The position numbers were made by a program, and so were the translations under genes. From Nanobdellota archaeon (GTDB lineage: Archaea; Nanobdellota; Nanobdellia; Woesearchaeales; CG1-02-33-12), in the NCBI GenBank assembly GCA_018901315.1, contig JAHIFA010000109.1, positions 1-8,354 of the forward strand: 8,354 bases of DNA. The letters run 5' to 3'. The notes under the pieces are model-generated. The model searched no databases, was not told where the DNA came from, and was given only the letters and a program-made list of their open reading frames with translations. The number at the start of each line of letters is the position of its first letter. Within the stretch, counting starts at the first letter, position 1. This document shows positions 1-5,354 of the stretch, piece after piece.

Positions 1-2
1 AT

Positions 3-599
3 ATGAGTAAAATAGAAATATCTGAATTGGAACGTTTAGCTAATAGTACAGAATTGGTTGCACCAATAAAATATAATAATCCAGATAGAGAGGGAGAAAT
101 TTTTTATCAATTTGTGCAGAATTATGGGATCATACTTGATATCCCTGTCAGAGAGAGAAAATCTGGATTTATTGATGAAAAAAAGAGACAAGCTAGGAAT
201 GTTAGAGCAGCTATTTTGAATTCTGATTTACATCTGTCTGAAAGGCTATTATATGGTATTGTTGAAGGATTGAATTTAGTTTTGCCTCCGATTTCGTATC
301 CCCTTATTGGTTCTATAGGGTGGGTTACTAATGGAGGGGACTCAGTCACAGTCAATCTTCCAAATTTTACTGGTGTAAGAGGTTTATTTCACTCAGATAA
401 ACCTCATGAATATATGCATGTATATCATTTATTAGCTTCTAATGATTTGAAACAAAAAGGATTATTACCACATATTGAGGGGTATGGAGGAATCGGTTTA
501 ATGGAACCACAACAAAGAGTGCCTACTAAAGATGAATTAAAGAAATTTGAAAGAAGATTTTTGCATGCAATGATGCAAGAAGAAATGAAATACATTTAA
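3..599 (+). CDS. Uncharacterised protein with a HExxH zincin-like motif
   Basis: I do not recognise this 198-residue protein as a member of a named family. The clearest feature is the sequence HEYMH at residues 135-139, which fits the zinc metallopeptidase signature HExxH, followed by another histidine (H142). E159, in an IEGYGG context 20 residues after H139, could be the third zinc ligand in the gluzincin arrangement, but that is inference. No signal peptide or membrane segment is visible, so the protein is probably cytoplasmic. The N-terminal half is charged and mixed; the centre (about 84-127) is hydrophobic and glycine-rich, and the C-terminus is a charged helix. The ATG sits at the window edge with only two bases before it, so no ribosome site can be seen and the true start could lie upstream. 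The next gene (hjc) is 129 bases away with its own promoter, so no operon is implied. Confidence 0.75.
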   Translation: MSKIEISELERLANSTELVAPIKYNNPDREGEIFYQFVQNYGIILDIPVRERKSGFIDEKKRQARNVRAAILNSDLHLSERLLYGIVEGLNLVLPPISYPLIGSIGWVTNGGDSVTVNLPNFTGVRGLFHSDKPHEYMHVYHLLASNDLKQKGLLPHIEGYGGIGLMEPQQRVPTKDELKKFERRFLHAMMQEEMKYI

Positions 600-672
600 A
601 ACCTTAAAATAATTCTATTAATTAGCCGTTTTCTCAATTGAAACTAACATGTGTTATACAAACAAAAAATAT

Positions 673-700
673 TATCTTTTAAAAGCTTATTCAAAAGATA
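673..700. repeat. 8-bp perfect inverted repeat before hjc
   Basis: The arms TATCTTTT (673-680) and AAAAGATA (693-700) are exact reverse complements with a 12-base spacer. The spacer side of the left arm also creates the palindrome CTTTTAAAAG (676-685). The right arm overlaps the start of the hjc TATA element. It could be an operator or a weak hairpin ending the transcript from the upstream gene. In AT-rich DNA a chance origin is possible. Confidence 0.35.
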
Positions 701-706
701 TTTATG
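697..706 (+). promoter_or_regulatory. TATA box of hjc, probable leaderless transcript
   Basis: GATATTTATG, preceded by an A-rich BRE-like CAAAA, is centred about 27 bases before the hjc ATG at 729. In archaea transcription starts about 25-27 bases after the TATA centre, so the mRNA would begin at or next to the start codon. No convincing Shine-Dalgarno sequence precedes the ATG, which agrees with leaderless initiation. Confidence 0.5.
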
Positions 707-728
707 TAAGCATTAACTAAAGGCCTGT

Positions 729-1118
729 ATGAGCAGGAAATCAAAGGGGATAAATGCTGAGCGGGAATTAGTTCATATGTTCTGGAAAACAAATGAATGG
801 TCTGCCATAAGGGTAGCAGGCTCTGGAAGCAGTCCTTTTCCATGCCCTGATGTTCTGGCTGGAAATAGGATAAGGAAACTTGCTGTTGAATGCAAAACAG
901 TTAATGCTAAAAACAAATACCTTTCCAATGAGGATATAAACCAATTAAATAAATTCTCAGCTGTTTTTGGCGCAGAACCCTGGATAGGGGTTAAATTTAA
1001 GTCTGATTGGTTTTTTATTAGCATAGATGACTTAAAAAAGACAGAAAAAGGTTATGCTATCTCTAAAGAACTTGCAAAGAACAAAGGCTTGATTTTTGAG
1101 GAATTAGTGGAAAAATAA
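729..1118 (+). CDS. hjc: Holliday junction resolvase Hjc
   Basis: This 129-residue protein is the archaeal Holliday junction resolvase, a homodimeric metal-dependent endonuclease that cuts four-way DNA junctions symmetrically during recombinational repair and fork restart. The length is typical. All signature elements of the family's PD-(D/E)xK nuclease fold are in order: E11-R12 in the first helix (GINAERELV), the basic RVAGSGSS stretch (R28 to about S35), D41 in CPDVLAG, and the catalytic pair E54 and K56 in VECKT. A tyrosine-containing segment (about 61-72) and a tryptophan-rich strand (W85, W94) follow, as expected. It therefore looks fully active. A TATA element about 27 bases before the ATG supports this start and a leaderless mRNA. 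A T6 run directly follows the stop. The gene appears monocistronic; the downstream neighbour, TFE, has its own promoter. Confidence 0.95.
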   Translation: MSRKSKGINAERELVHMFWKTNEWSAIRVAGSGSSPFPCPDVLAGNRIRKLAVECKTVNAKNKYLSNEDINQLNKFSAVFGAEPWIGVKFKSDWFFISIDDLKKTEKGYAISKELAKNKGLIFEELVEK

Positions 1119-1119
1119 G

Positions 1120-1125
1120 TTTTTT
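1120..1125 (+). terminator. Oligo-T terminator after hjc
   Basis: Six consecutive T residues begin two bases after the hjc stop codon, without an obvious GC-rich hairpin. Archaeal RNA polymerase terminates intrinsically on short T tracts in the coding strand, so this is a plausible end for the hjc transcript. Confidence 0.45.
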
Positions 1126-1126
1126 C

Positions 1127-1138
1127 AATATAAAAGCG
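1127..1138 (+). promoter_or_regulatory. TATA-like element in the hjc-tfe gap
   Basis: AATATAAAAGCG resembles an archaeal TATA box and lies directly after the hjc terminator tract. Its core TATAAAAGCG recurs exactly at 1228-1237. It is centred about 26-28 bases before an ATG at 1158, so it could drive a short leaderless transcript. There is no direct evidence of activity. Confidence 0.3.
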
Positions 1139-1237
1139 GATATTGTCATCTTAGTGAATGATGTCTTTTCTTTGCATAGCTTTTTATGTAGGACTTGTAT
1201 CTAAACCATTTGTTAACTAGACAATATTATAAAAGCG
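1129..1237 (+). repeat. Direct repeat TATAAAAGCG (1129-1138 and 1228-1237) and an associated inverted repeat
   Basis: The ten-base motif TATAAAAGCG occurs twice, 99 bases apart, both times close to a CAATAT sequence. Between the copies there is also an 8-bp inverted repeat, ATATTGTC (1140-1147) and GACAATAT (1220-1227). The repeats bracket the gap between hjc and the TFE promoter. They may mark a duplicated promoter or protein-binding sites, or may be chance in AT-rich sequence. Confidence 0.35.
1158..1220 (+). CDS. Possible 20-codon hydrophobic micro-ORF
   Basis: ATG at 1158 opens a 20-codon frame, MMSFLCIAFYVGLVSKPFVN, ended by TAG at 1218-1220. The peptide is mostly hydrophobic. The start lies about 27 bases after the TATA-like element at 1127-1138, the correct distance for leaderless translation. 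The stop lies just before the second copy of the TATAAAAGCG repeat. Only position and hydrophobicity argue for it; codon bias cannot be judged at this length, and it may be chance or part of a non-coding transcript. Confidence 0.18.
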   Translation: MMSFLCIAFYVGLVSKPFVN

Positions 1238-1250
1238 AAAAGTTTATAAA
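1237..1250 (+). promoter_or_regulatory. BRE/TATA promoter of tfe
   Basis: GAAAAGTTTATAAA combines a purine-rich BRE-like part with a strong TATTTA-type core (TTTATAAA, 1243-1250). The predicted transcription start is near 1272, giving a leader of about 25 bases before the TFE start at 1298. That leader contains no Shine-Dalgarno sequence but does contain short ATG frames. Confidence 0.6.
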
Positions 1251-1297
1251 CCCATTTCCCCCATATATGCTATGTTAATCCCATTCTGAAATGAAAT

Positions 1298-1798
1298 ATG
1301 CGATTGTCCAATAAAATGATAGAAGCCACTATTGTTGATGTAGCTGGCGAAGATGTGCTTCCAATAGTTGATTATTTAAAAAACAAAAAGAATATTTCTG
1401 AATTTAAGATAGCAGAAGTAATAAAAAAAGAGATAAATACCACAAGAAACATGCTATACAGGCTGCAGGAGGCAAACCTTGTTTCTTTTATCAGAAAAAA
1501 AGACAAGAAAAAAGGCTGGTATATTTATTATTGGACATTCAAGCCAAAGATGATAAAACATATTATTGTTAGCCTAAAGAAGAAAAAGTTAGCGAAGCTA
1601 ATGGAAAGGATAGTAAGGGAAAAGAGCAGTCATTTTTTCATATGCCCAAACAAATGTATAAGGCTTGATTTTGAGCAGGCAATGAATTTTGAGTTCAAAT
1701 GTCCTGAATGCGGGGAAATAATGCATCAGGAAGATAACACAGAAAATATAACTCTAATTGAAGAGGAAATAAAAAAGATTAAGGAAGAATTAAAATAA
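1298..1798 (+). CDS. tfe: Transcription initiation factor E (TFE alpha subunit)
   Basis: This 166-residue protein is archaeal TFE, the homolog of the TFIIE alpha N-terminal region. It binds RNA polymerase at the clamp and promotes DNA melting in the TBP-TFB preinitiation complex. Residues about 8-85 form the extended winged helix, including the GEDVLPIVDYL motif, a recognition helix around TTRNMLYRLQEANLV (48-62) and the family-typical GWYIYYW strand (73-79). A basic linker helix leads to a zinc ribbon with four cysteines, C116-x3-C120 and C135-x2-C138. The C-terminal tail (about 144-166) is acidic and lysine-rich. The start is well fixed, because an in-frame TGA at 1292-1294 leaves one codon before the ATG. 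No Shine-Dalgarno is present. The last nine bases overlap the convergent isomerase gene, so transcription from both sides must end inside the neighbour. Confidence 0.95.
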   Translation: MRLSNKMIEATIVDVAGEDVLPIVDYLKNKKNISEFKIAEVIKKEINTTRNMLYRLQEANLVSFIRKKDKKKGWYIYYWTFKPKMIKHIIVSLKKKKLAKLMERIVREKSSHFFICPNKCIRLDFEQAMNFEFKCPECGEIMHQEDNTENITLIEEEIKKIKEELK

Positions 1799-2707
1799 AT
1801 GCTTTCTGAACATCCATTTGTTATTAGCTTTAATTTCCTGTATAAATATGTGTGGCTTATAAATGCCAAGTTCTGAAATAATGCCTGCTATCAAACTAGG
1901 ATTAACTTTTTCAAATGCAAAATTATTCACAGTGATCCCTTTAGGAGGATTTTTCCATATCTCATTTCCTTTTCTCTTCTCAATCTCCTCTTCATAACCA
2001 AAAACTGTTTCTGTGTCAAATTTCCATGAGTCAGCGCATACATAAACTGGAATATCATACTTATTGGCTATTTCTGCATAAAGCTCAGAACCAATTTTAT
2101 TAATTACCTTGCCTTCTGTTGTTATTGCATCAGCTCCAATTAGCATTAAATCTGCTTTCTTTAAAGCAAATCTTGCTGCAGCATCAACAAAGTGTGTTAC
2201 TGGAATGCCTAACTTTGCGACTTCCTTAGCAGTTATCCTCCCTTGGTATAATGGCCTTGTTTCTGTGTTATGCACCTCAAATTTTTTGCCCTGTTTTTTT
2301 GCCTCTTTTAGTATTTCAAATATTGTTGAGGAATGGCAATGCGTAAATACAACTGTTCCATTCATAATTTTCTTAGAGCCTATTTGTGCTATTATTTTTT
2401 GGTTTTTGTCAAATCGCTCCAAAACATCATCAACCTTTAGGCAAACAGCATTTGCTAATTCAACAGGATTATCATAATCAAGGTCATGCAAAACATAATT
2501 TAATGCATTCCTCATGCATGGCTCAGTTGGCCTACTTAAGAAAAGAAGATTTTTTGCGTGATAAACATCTGCTAAAATTCCTGAAACATTTTTGGCTTTA
2601 GATAATTTTACAACTTCTTTTAGTGATTTTACAGCCTCTTTAGCAACACTTTCTGCACCCTGAACCTTTAGGTTCCTAATTCTCTCTATAGTTTTCTTTA
2701 AACTCAT
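1790..2707 (-). CDS. Ribose-1,5-bisphosphate isomerase (archaeal eIF2B-like family)
   Basis: This 305-residue protein belongs to the eIF2B alpha/beta/delta-like superfamily and best fits archaeal ribose-1,5-bisphosphate isomerase, which makes ribulose-1,5-bisphosphate for type III RuBisCO in AMP salvage. Visible family elements are an N-terminal helix with QGAESVAKEAV (16-26), the SRPTEPCMRNAL segment (58-69), catalytic Cys124 in FTHCHSS, the NTETRPLYQGR substrate loop (147-157) and catalytic Asp193 in LIGADAI. The pairing of Cys and Asp with QGA rather than the RGA motif favours this isomerase over methylthioribose-1-phosphate isomerase and over a true initiation factor. The last ten or so residues (WMFRKHLF) look like a lineage-specific tail and lie in the overlap with tfe. 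It follows the small membrane protein gene by 12 bases and is probably co-transcribed. AMP phosphorylase and RuBisCO are not in this window. Confidence 0.85.
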   Translation of the reverse strand: MSLKKTIERIRNLKVQGAESVAKEAVKSLKEVVKLSKAKNVSGILADVYHAKNLLFLSRPTEPCMRNALNYVLHDLDYDNPVELANAVCLKVDDVLERFDKNQKIIAQIGSKKIMNGTVVFTHCHSSTIFEILKEAKKQGKKFEVHNTETRPLYQGRITAKEVAKLGIPVTHFVDAAARFALKKADLMLIGADAITTEGKVINKIGSELYAEIANKYDIPVYVCADSWKFDTETVFGYEEEIEKRKGNEIWKNPPKGITVNNFAFEKVNPSLIAGIISELGIYKPHIFIQEIKANNKWMFRKHLF

Positions 2708-2719
2708 CTTTCAAAGAAA

Positions 2720-2932
2720 TTATTTCCTCTTTTTGCTTTTTTTATTGGAGTTTCTTACCTTAAATATAGATTCAATCTTTCTTTCTTCAGTTATAATCTG
2801 ATTAGTAACCCTCACCAGGTTTTCATCCATTCTTGCAATCCTTCTTTCCAACAGAACAAGAATCCTGAGAGAATAAACTATTGCAGCTAAAGTACCCAGT
2901 ATAACACACAGAATAGCTGTTTCTAATGCCAT
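2720..2932 (-). CDS. Small single-pass membrane protein with basic C-terminus
   Basis: I do not recognise the family of this 70-residue protein. Residues about 4-27 form one hydrophobic transmembrane helix (ETAILCVILGTLAAIVYSL), followed by a charged amphipathic helix (about 28-57) that could form a short coiled coil. A strongly basic tail (KKSKKRK) ends the protein. The arrangement suggests an inner-membrane anchor with a cytoplasmic coiled coil, possibly a partner or scaffold; no function is claimed. The start is well supported by GAGGTGG four bases before the ATG, one of the best Shine-Dalgarno sequences in the window, and by a TATA box further upstream. It is the promoter-proximal gene of a pair with the isomerase, 12 bases downstream. 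Confidence 0.75.
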   Translation of the reverse strand: MALETAILCVILGTLAAIVYSLRILVLLERRIARMDENLVRVTNQIITEERKIESIFKVRNSNKKSKKRK

Positions 2933-2936
2933 TTTA

Positions 2937-2943
2937 CCACCTC
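2937..2943 (-). promoter_or_regulatory. Shine-Dalgarno of the small membrane protein
   Basis: Read on the minus strand, this is GAGGTGG, complementary to the archaeal 16S 3' end (AUCACCUCC), with four bases between it and the ATG at 2932. It decides the start of the 70-residue protein and shows that this organism uses led as well as leaderless mRNAs. Confidence 0.7.
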
Positions 2944-2971
2944 TTTTAAAACCTTTTTATTATAATAGCTT

Positions 2972-2985
2972 CTTTATATAAATAG
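2972..2985 (-). promoter_or_regulatory. TATA promoter of the membrane protein-isomerase pair
   Basis: On the minus strand this reads CTATTTATATAAAG, a near-ideal archaeal TATA box. The expected transcription start is near 2952, giving a leader of about 20 bases that just contains the Shine-Dalgarno sequence at 2937-2943. Confidence 0.6.
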
Positions 2986-3024
2986 TTTTTGGATTTTTTG
3001 TTCTAAATAACCCCTCGTCATTTC

Positions 3025-3042
3025 CAAAAGATTTAAATATAA
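3025..3042 (+). promoter_or_regulatory. BRE/TATA promoter of the PRC-barrel gene
   Basis: CAAAAGATTTAAATATAA has an A-rich BRE-like start and a TTTAAATA core. It predicts a leader of about 40 bases that includes the Shine-Dalgarno-like GGGTGGGAT at 3092-3100. A second AT-rich candidate, GATTATAAATAAAA (3068-3081), would give an almost leaderless transcript instead. The sequence alone cannot decide between them. Confidence 0.45.
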
Positions 3043-3091
3043 CTTAACCATTTTAGATATCATTAAAGATTATAAATAAAAATTATACAAA

Positions 3092-3100
3092 GGGTGGGAT
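3092..3100 (+). promoter_or_regulatory. Shine-Dalgarno-like site of the PRC-barrel gene
   Basis: GGGTGGGAT ends three bases before the ATG at 3104 and resembles the GGTGAT part of the archaeal consensus. It supports that start codon. Confidence 0.5.
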
Positions 3101-3103
3101 GTA

Positions 3104-3367
3104 ATGGCTGAAGAAGATAAAAAATTCTCAAAACAATTAATTGGCAAGATTGTCGTTAGCAAGACCGGAAAGCGCTTTGGTGAGGTTGGCGATATAATAT
3201 TTGAAACAAGGTCTGGTGAGCTTATTAATATTGTTTTAGGCAATCCAACAACATATACTGAAAAATTAGAGCTTGAAAAAAACAAGGAAAACGAAATATT
3301 AATTCCATTTAGTGCAGTCATAGCTGTCGGGGATTTTGTCGTCATAGCAGAGGAAGACATAATATAA
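3104..3367 (+). CDS. PRC-barrel domain protein
   Basis: This 87-residue protein is a stand-alone PRC-barrel, a small six-stranded beta-barrel. Residues 11-47 carry the typical strand pattern (LIGKIVV, KRFGEVGDIIFE, GELINIVLG), and residues 65-83 carry the closing IPFSAVIAVGDFVVI motif. No signal peptide or membrane segment is seen, so it is cytoplasmic. PRC-barrels act as protein- or RNA-binding adaptors; in haloarchaea, small PRC-barrel proteins belong to the FtsZ-based division machinery, and a division adaptor role is one possible reading here, not shown by the sequence. It lies 46 bases upstream of the RFC small subunit on the same strand, but RFC has its own TATA box, so the two need not be co-transcribed. 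Confidence 0.88.
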   Translation: MAEEDKKFSKQLIGKIVVSKTGKRFGEVGDIIFETRSGELINIVLGNPTTYTEKLELEKNKENEILIPFSAVIAVGDFVVIAEEDII

Positions 3368-3380
3368 TTCTTTTAGGGAT

Positions 3381-3393
3381 AAATATTTAAATA
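3381..3393 (+). promoter_or_regulatory. TATA box of rfcS, probable leaderless transcript
   Basis: AAATATTTAAATA lies between the two genes, centred 27 bases before the RFC ATG at 3414, and no Shine-Dalgarno sequence precedes the ATG. The spacing predicts transcription starting at the start codon. Confidence 0.55.
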
Positions 3394-3413
3394 ATACCTA
3401 TTTAGTTCTCTTT

Positions 3414-4379
3414 ATGGAAAACACAATCTGGACTGAAAAATACAGGCCAAAAGATTTCTCTGATATAAAGGGCCAGAAAGAGATAGTCAAAAGAGTAAAG
3501 GCTTTTGTTAAGCAAAAAAATATGCCTCATTTATTGTTTTCCGGACCAGCAGGAACAGGCAAGACAAGCCTGGCTTTGGTGATATCAAAAAAATTGTTTG
3601 GTGACAGCTGGCACGAGAATATTCTTGAATTAAATGCTTCAGATGAGAGAGGAATTGATGTTGTAAGAAACAAGGTAAAGGATTTTGCTAGGACAAGAGC
3701 AATTGGTGATGTGCCATTTAAGATAATATACCTTGATGAGTCAGATGCCTTGACAAAAGAAGCACAGCAGGCTTTAAGGAGAACAATGGAGAATTACACA
3801 AGGACATGCCGCTTTATTCTTAGCTGCAATTACAGCAGCAAAATCATTGACCCAATACAGTCAAGATGTGCTATTTTCAGGTTTAAGTTTTTAAGCAAGA
3901 AAGAGATAATAGAAATTATTGAGGGCATTGTAAAATCAGAATCATTGAAAATAAGTGAGAAAGCAAAAGAGGCATTATATGAAATCAGCAACGGGGACTG
4001 CAGGAGAATGGAAAATATTTTACAGAGTTGTGCAGCCCTCTCAAATGAGATAACAGAGGAACTTATCTATTCAATGTCCTCTGTTGCAAGGCCTAAGGAA
4101 ATCAAGGAAGTTCTGGAAACAGCTTTAAAAAACAGGTTTAAAGATGCAAGAAATAAATTATTGGATATAATGCTTGAATATGGTTTGTCTGGCTTTGATG
4201 TAATAAAGCAGATTCAGAAAGAAATACTAAACCTTGATATTGAGCCAAGAAAAAAGATGTTCTTGATAGACAAATGCGGCGAGATAGAGTTCAGGATGGT
4301 TGAAGGCTCTGATGAATTTTTACAGCTAGAGGCGCTTCTAAGCCAAGTTACCTTAACAGGAATAAAAAAAGAAGATTAA
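3414..4379 (+). CDS. rfcS: Replication factor C small subunit (clamp loader)
   Basis: This 321-residue protein is the small subunit of the archaeal clamp loader, an AAA+ ATPase that opens the PCNA ring and loads it at primer-template junctions. Motifs appear in order: the RFC box WTEKYRP (6-12), Walker A GPAGTGKT (44-51), Walker B IIYLDESD (104-111, here with S in place of the common A of DEAD), sensor 1 around N139, the trans-acting arginine-finger motif SRC (150-152) and sensor 2 in GDCRRMENILQ (194-204). The C-terminal third is the helical collar used for pentamer assembly. Length is normal and no intein interrupts Walker A, although this family often carries one in archaea. The large subunit is not in the window. 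The stop codon shares a TTAA with the stop of the convergent lipoprotein gene. Confidence 0.97.
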   Translation: MENTIWTEKYRPKDFSDIKGQKEIVKRVKAFVKQKNMPHLLFSGPAGTGKTSLALVISKKLFGDSWHENILELNASDERGIDVVRNKVKDFARTRAIGDVPFKIIYLDESDALTKEAQQALRRTMENYTRTCRFILSCNYSSKIIDPIQSRCAIFRFKFLSKKEIIEIIEGIVKSESLKISEKAKEALYEISNGDCRRMENILQSCAALSNEITEELIYSMSSVARPKEIKEVLETALKNRFKDARNKLLDIMLEYGLSGFDVIKQIQKEILNLDIEPRKKMFLIDKCGEIEFRMVEGSDEFLQLEALLSQVTLTGIKKED

Positions 4380-5299
4380 GGTGAATGTTTTACCAAAACC
4401 TGTGTTGATATATCTTCTTCATAATCATATTCTAATTTTATATTAACTGGTTTTTCAAAGTTTGTGTTTGTTTCTGTAGCTTGAGTGCAGGTTATCGTAC
4501 GTTTTCCGCTATATAAAGTTATATAACCACTTGTAGCGCCACCATCTAAACCAACACAGATTAAGCCACTCATTCCTGTATCAACACTAACAAAAACCTT
4601 ATTTTCATTTGTCCTTGTATGCTCGCAGTTAGAATCTTTTTTGTATATTCCCCCATTTCCCTTAGGTTCTATTGTAAACTGAAAGTTAAACTTATTATTC
4701 CCTTTAGGAGTTTCTTTAAAGCTTGTAACCTGTACTGGTCCGCCTGAGTTAAAAACAGCTTTCTCCTCATTAATCTTGCAGATATCTCCTTCCTTGTCAA
4801 TTTGGCCTTTTTTTATGCAAAGCATTGAGTTTATATCTGTTGCATAATTATAGCAGACATCGGCCCTTATTGTATAAGGAGTGTTTCCAATTAAGCTTTC
4901 ATGGTGATTTAATCCAGAAAATACCACATAAGTTGTTGTTCCTTCTATCTTGTTTCCCTCAGAATCCTTATAAGTCTTTTCTAAGTCCTCATCAGGGTGT
5001 TTAACAAAATTTGAATCTGATAATCCAAATTCCCTTGGGTCAATTCCACTAAGCCTTACCTCCACCTTATCCTTGCTTACACTTTGTTCGCCATCATTCT
5101 TTAGCTTGACAACAACTTCAAAATCAAAATCTCCTCCATCATAGACCTCTGCTGGAGGTGCACCCTCATCATAGCTTATCAAAAGTCCTGTTGTTCCACC
5201 AATAAATGGGCTTTCCTTGGAAGAGGTTACTTGTGGATTACATCCAACTGCAAAAACCAATAATACACATATTAATATTATATTCACATAATTTTTCAT
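4376..5299 (-). CDS. Six-cysteine surface lipoprotein, paralog 1
   Basis: This 307-residue secreted lipoprotein has no assigned function. Residues 1-19 are a signal peptide ending in the lipobox FAVGC, so Cys20 would be lipidated and the protein anchored outside the membrane. The mature part starts with a linker and the signature TTGLLISYDEGAPP...VY (36-53), followed by beta-rich sequence resembling the CARDB/COG1361 surface-protein style (VVVKLKNDG, 62-70). Six further cysteines (149, 161, 174, 225, 248, 271) match in order those of its two paralogs and probably form three disulfides. It is the most diverged of the three: the GAPVAVTK and GEVIDK motifs are reduced or missing. Its ATG is preceded by a strong Shine-Dalgarno and a TATA box. 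The 3' end overlaps rfcS by four bases in convergent orientation. Confidence 0.85.
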   Translation of the reverse strand: MKNYVNIILICVLLVFAVGCNPQVTSSKESPFIGGTTGLLISYDEGAPPAEVYDGGDFDFEVVVKLKNDGEQSVSKDKVEVRLSGIDPREFGLSDSNFVKHPDEDLEKTYKDSEGNKIEGTTTYVVFSGLNHHESLIGNTPYTIRADVCYNYATDINSMLCIKKGQIDKEGDICKINEEKAVFNSGGPVQVTSFKETPKGNNKFNFQFTIEPKGNGGIYKKDSNCEHTRTNENKVFVSVDTGMSGLICVGLDGGATSGYITLYSGKRTITCTQATETNTNFEKPVNIKLEYDYEEDISTQVLVKHSP

Positions 5300-5307
5300 T
5301 TTTCAAG

Positions 5308-5314
5308 CCTCCTC
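5308..5314 (-). promoter_or_regulatory. Shine-Dalgarno of lipoprotein paralog 1
   Basis: On the minus strand this reads GAGGAGG, eight bases before the ATG at 5299. It is the strongest ribosome site in the lipoprotein array and fixes the start. The other two lipoprotein genes have none. Confidence 0.7.
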
Positions 5315-5330
5315 TTTTCAATACACTATT

Positions 5331-5347
5331 TGATTATATAAATTTTT
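5331..5347 (-). promoter_or_regulatory. Candidate TATA box of lipoprotein paralog 1
   Basis: On the minus strand this reads AAAATTTATATAATCA, a good TATA core in the 55-base gap after paralog 2. It is about 39 bases before the ATG, so the leader would be short (about 14 bases) and would only just include the Shine-Dalgarno. The gene could therefore be transcribed alone as well as by read-through. Confidence 0.45.
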
Positions 5348-5354
5348 CTGTTAA

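Noticed and set aside
773..1024. 83-codon minus-strand open frame opposite hjc
   Set aside because: hjc on the plus strand has all its catalytic residues; the antisense frame has no start signals.
1154..1165. C box-like ATGATG suggesting a C/D guide RNA
   Set aside because: No D box (CTGA) occurs at suitable distance and no terminal stem is present; the bases are better explained as the start of the possible micro-ORF.
2109..2477. 122-codon plus-strand open frame inside the isomerase gene
   Set aside because: It is antisense to a clearly recognised enzyme with intact catalytic motifs and has no family-like features or promoter.
2933..3103. Possible RNA gene or hidden ORF in the 171-base divergent intergenic region
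   Set aside because: Only promoter-like and ribosome-site sequences for the two flanking genes are visible; there is no stable GC-rich structure, tRNA-like motif or plausible reading frame.
3070..3360. 96-codon minus-strand open frame opposite the PRC-barrel gene
   Set aside because: It mirrors a well-supported PRC-barrel protein, is serine-rich and has no ribosome site.
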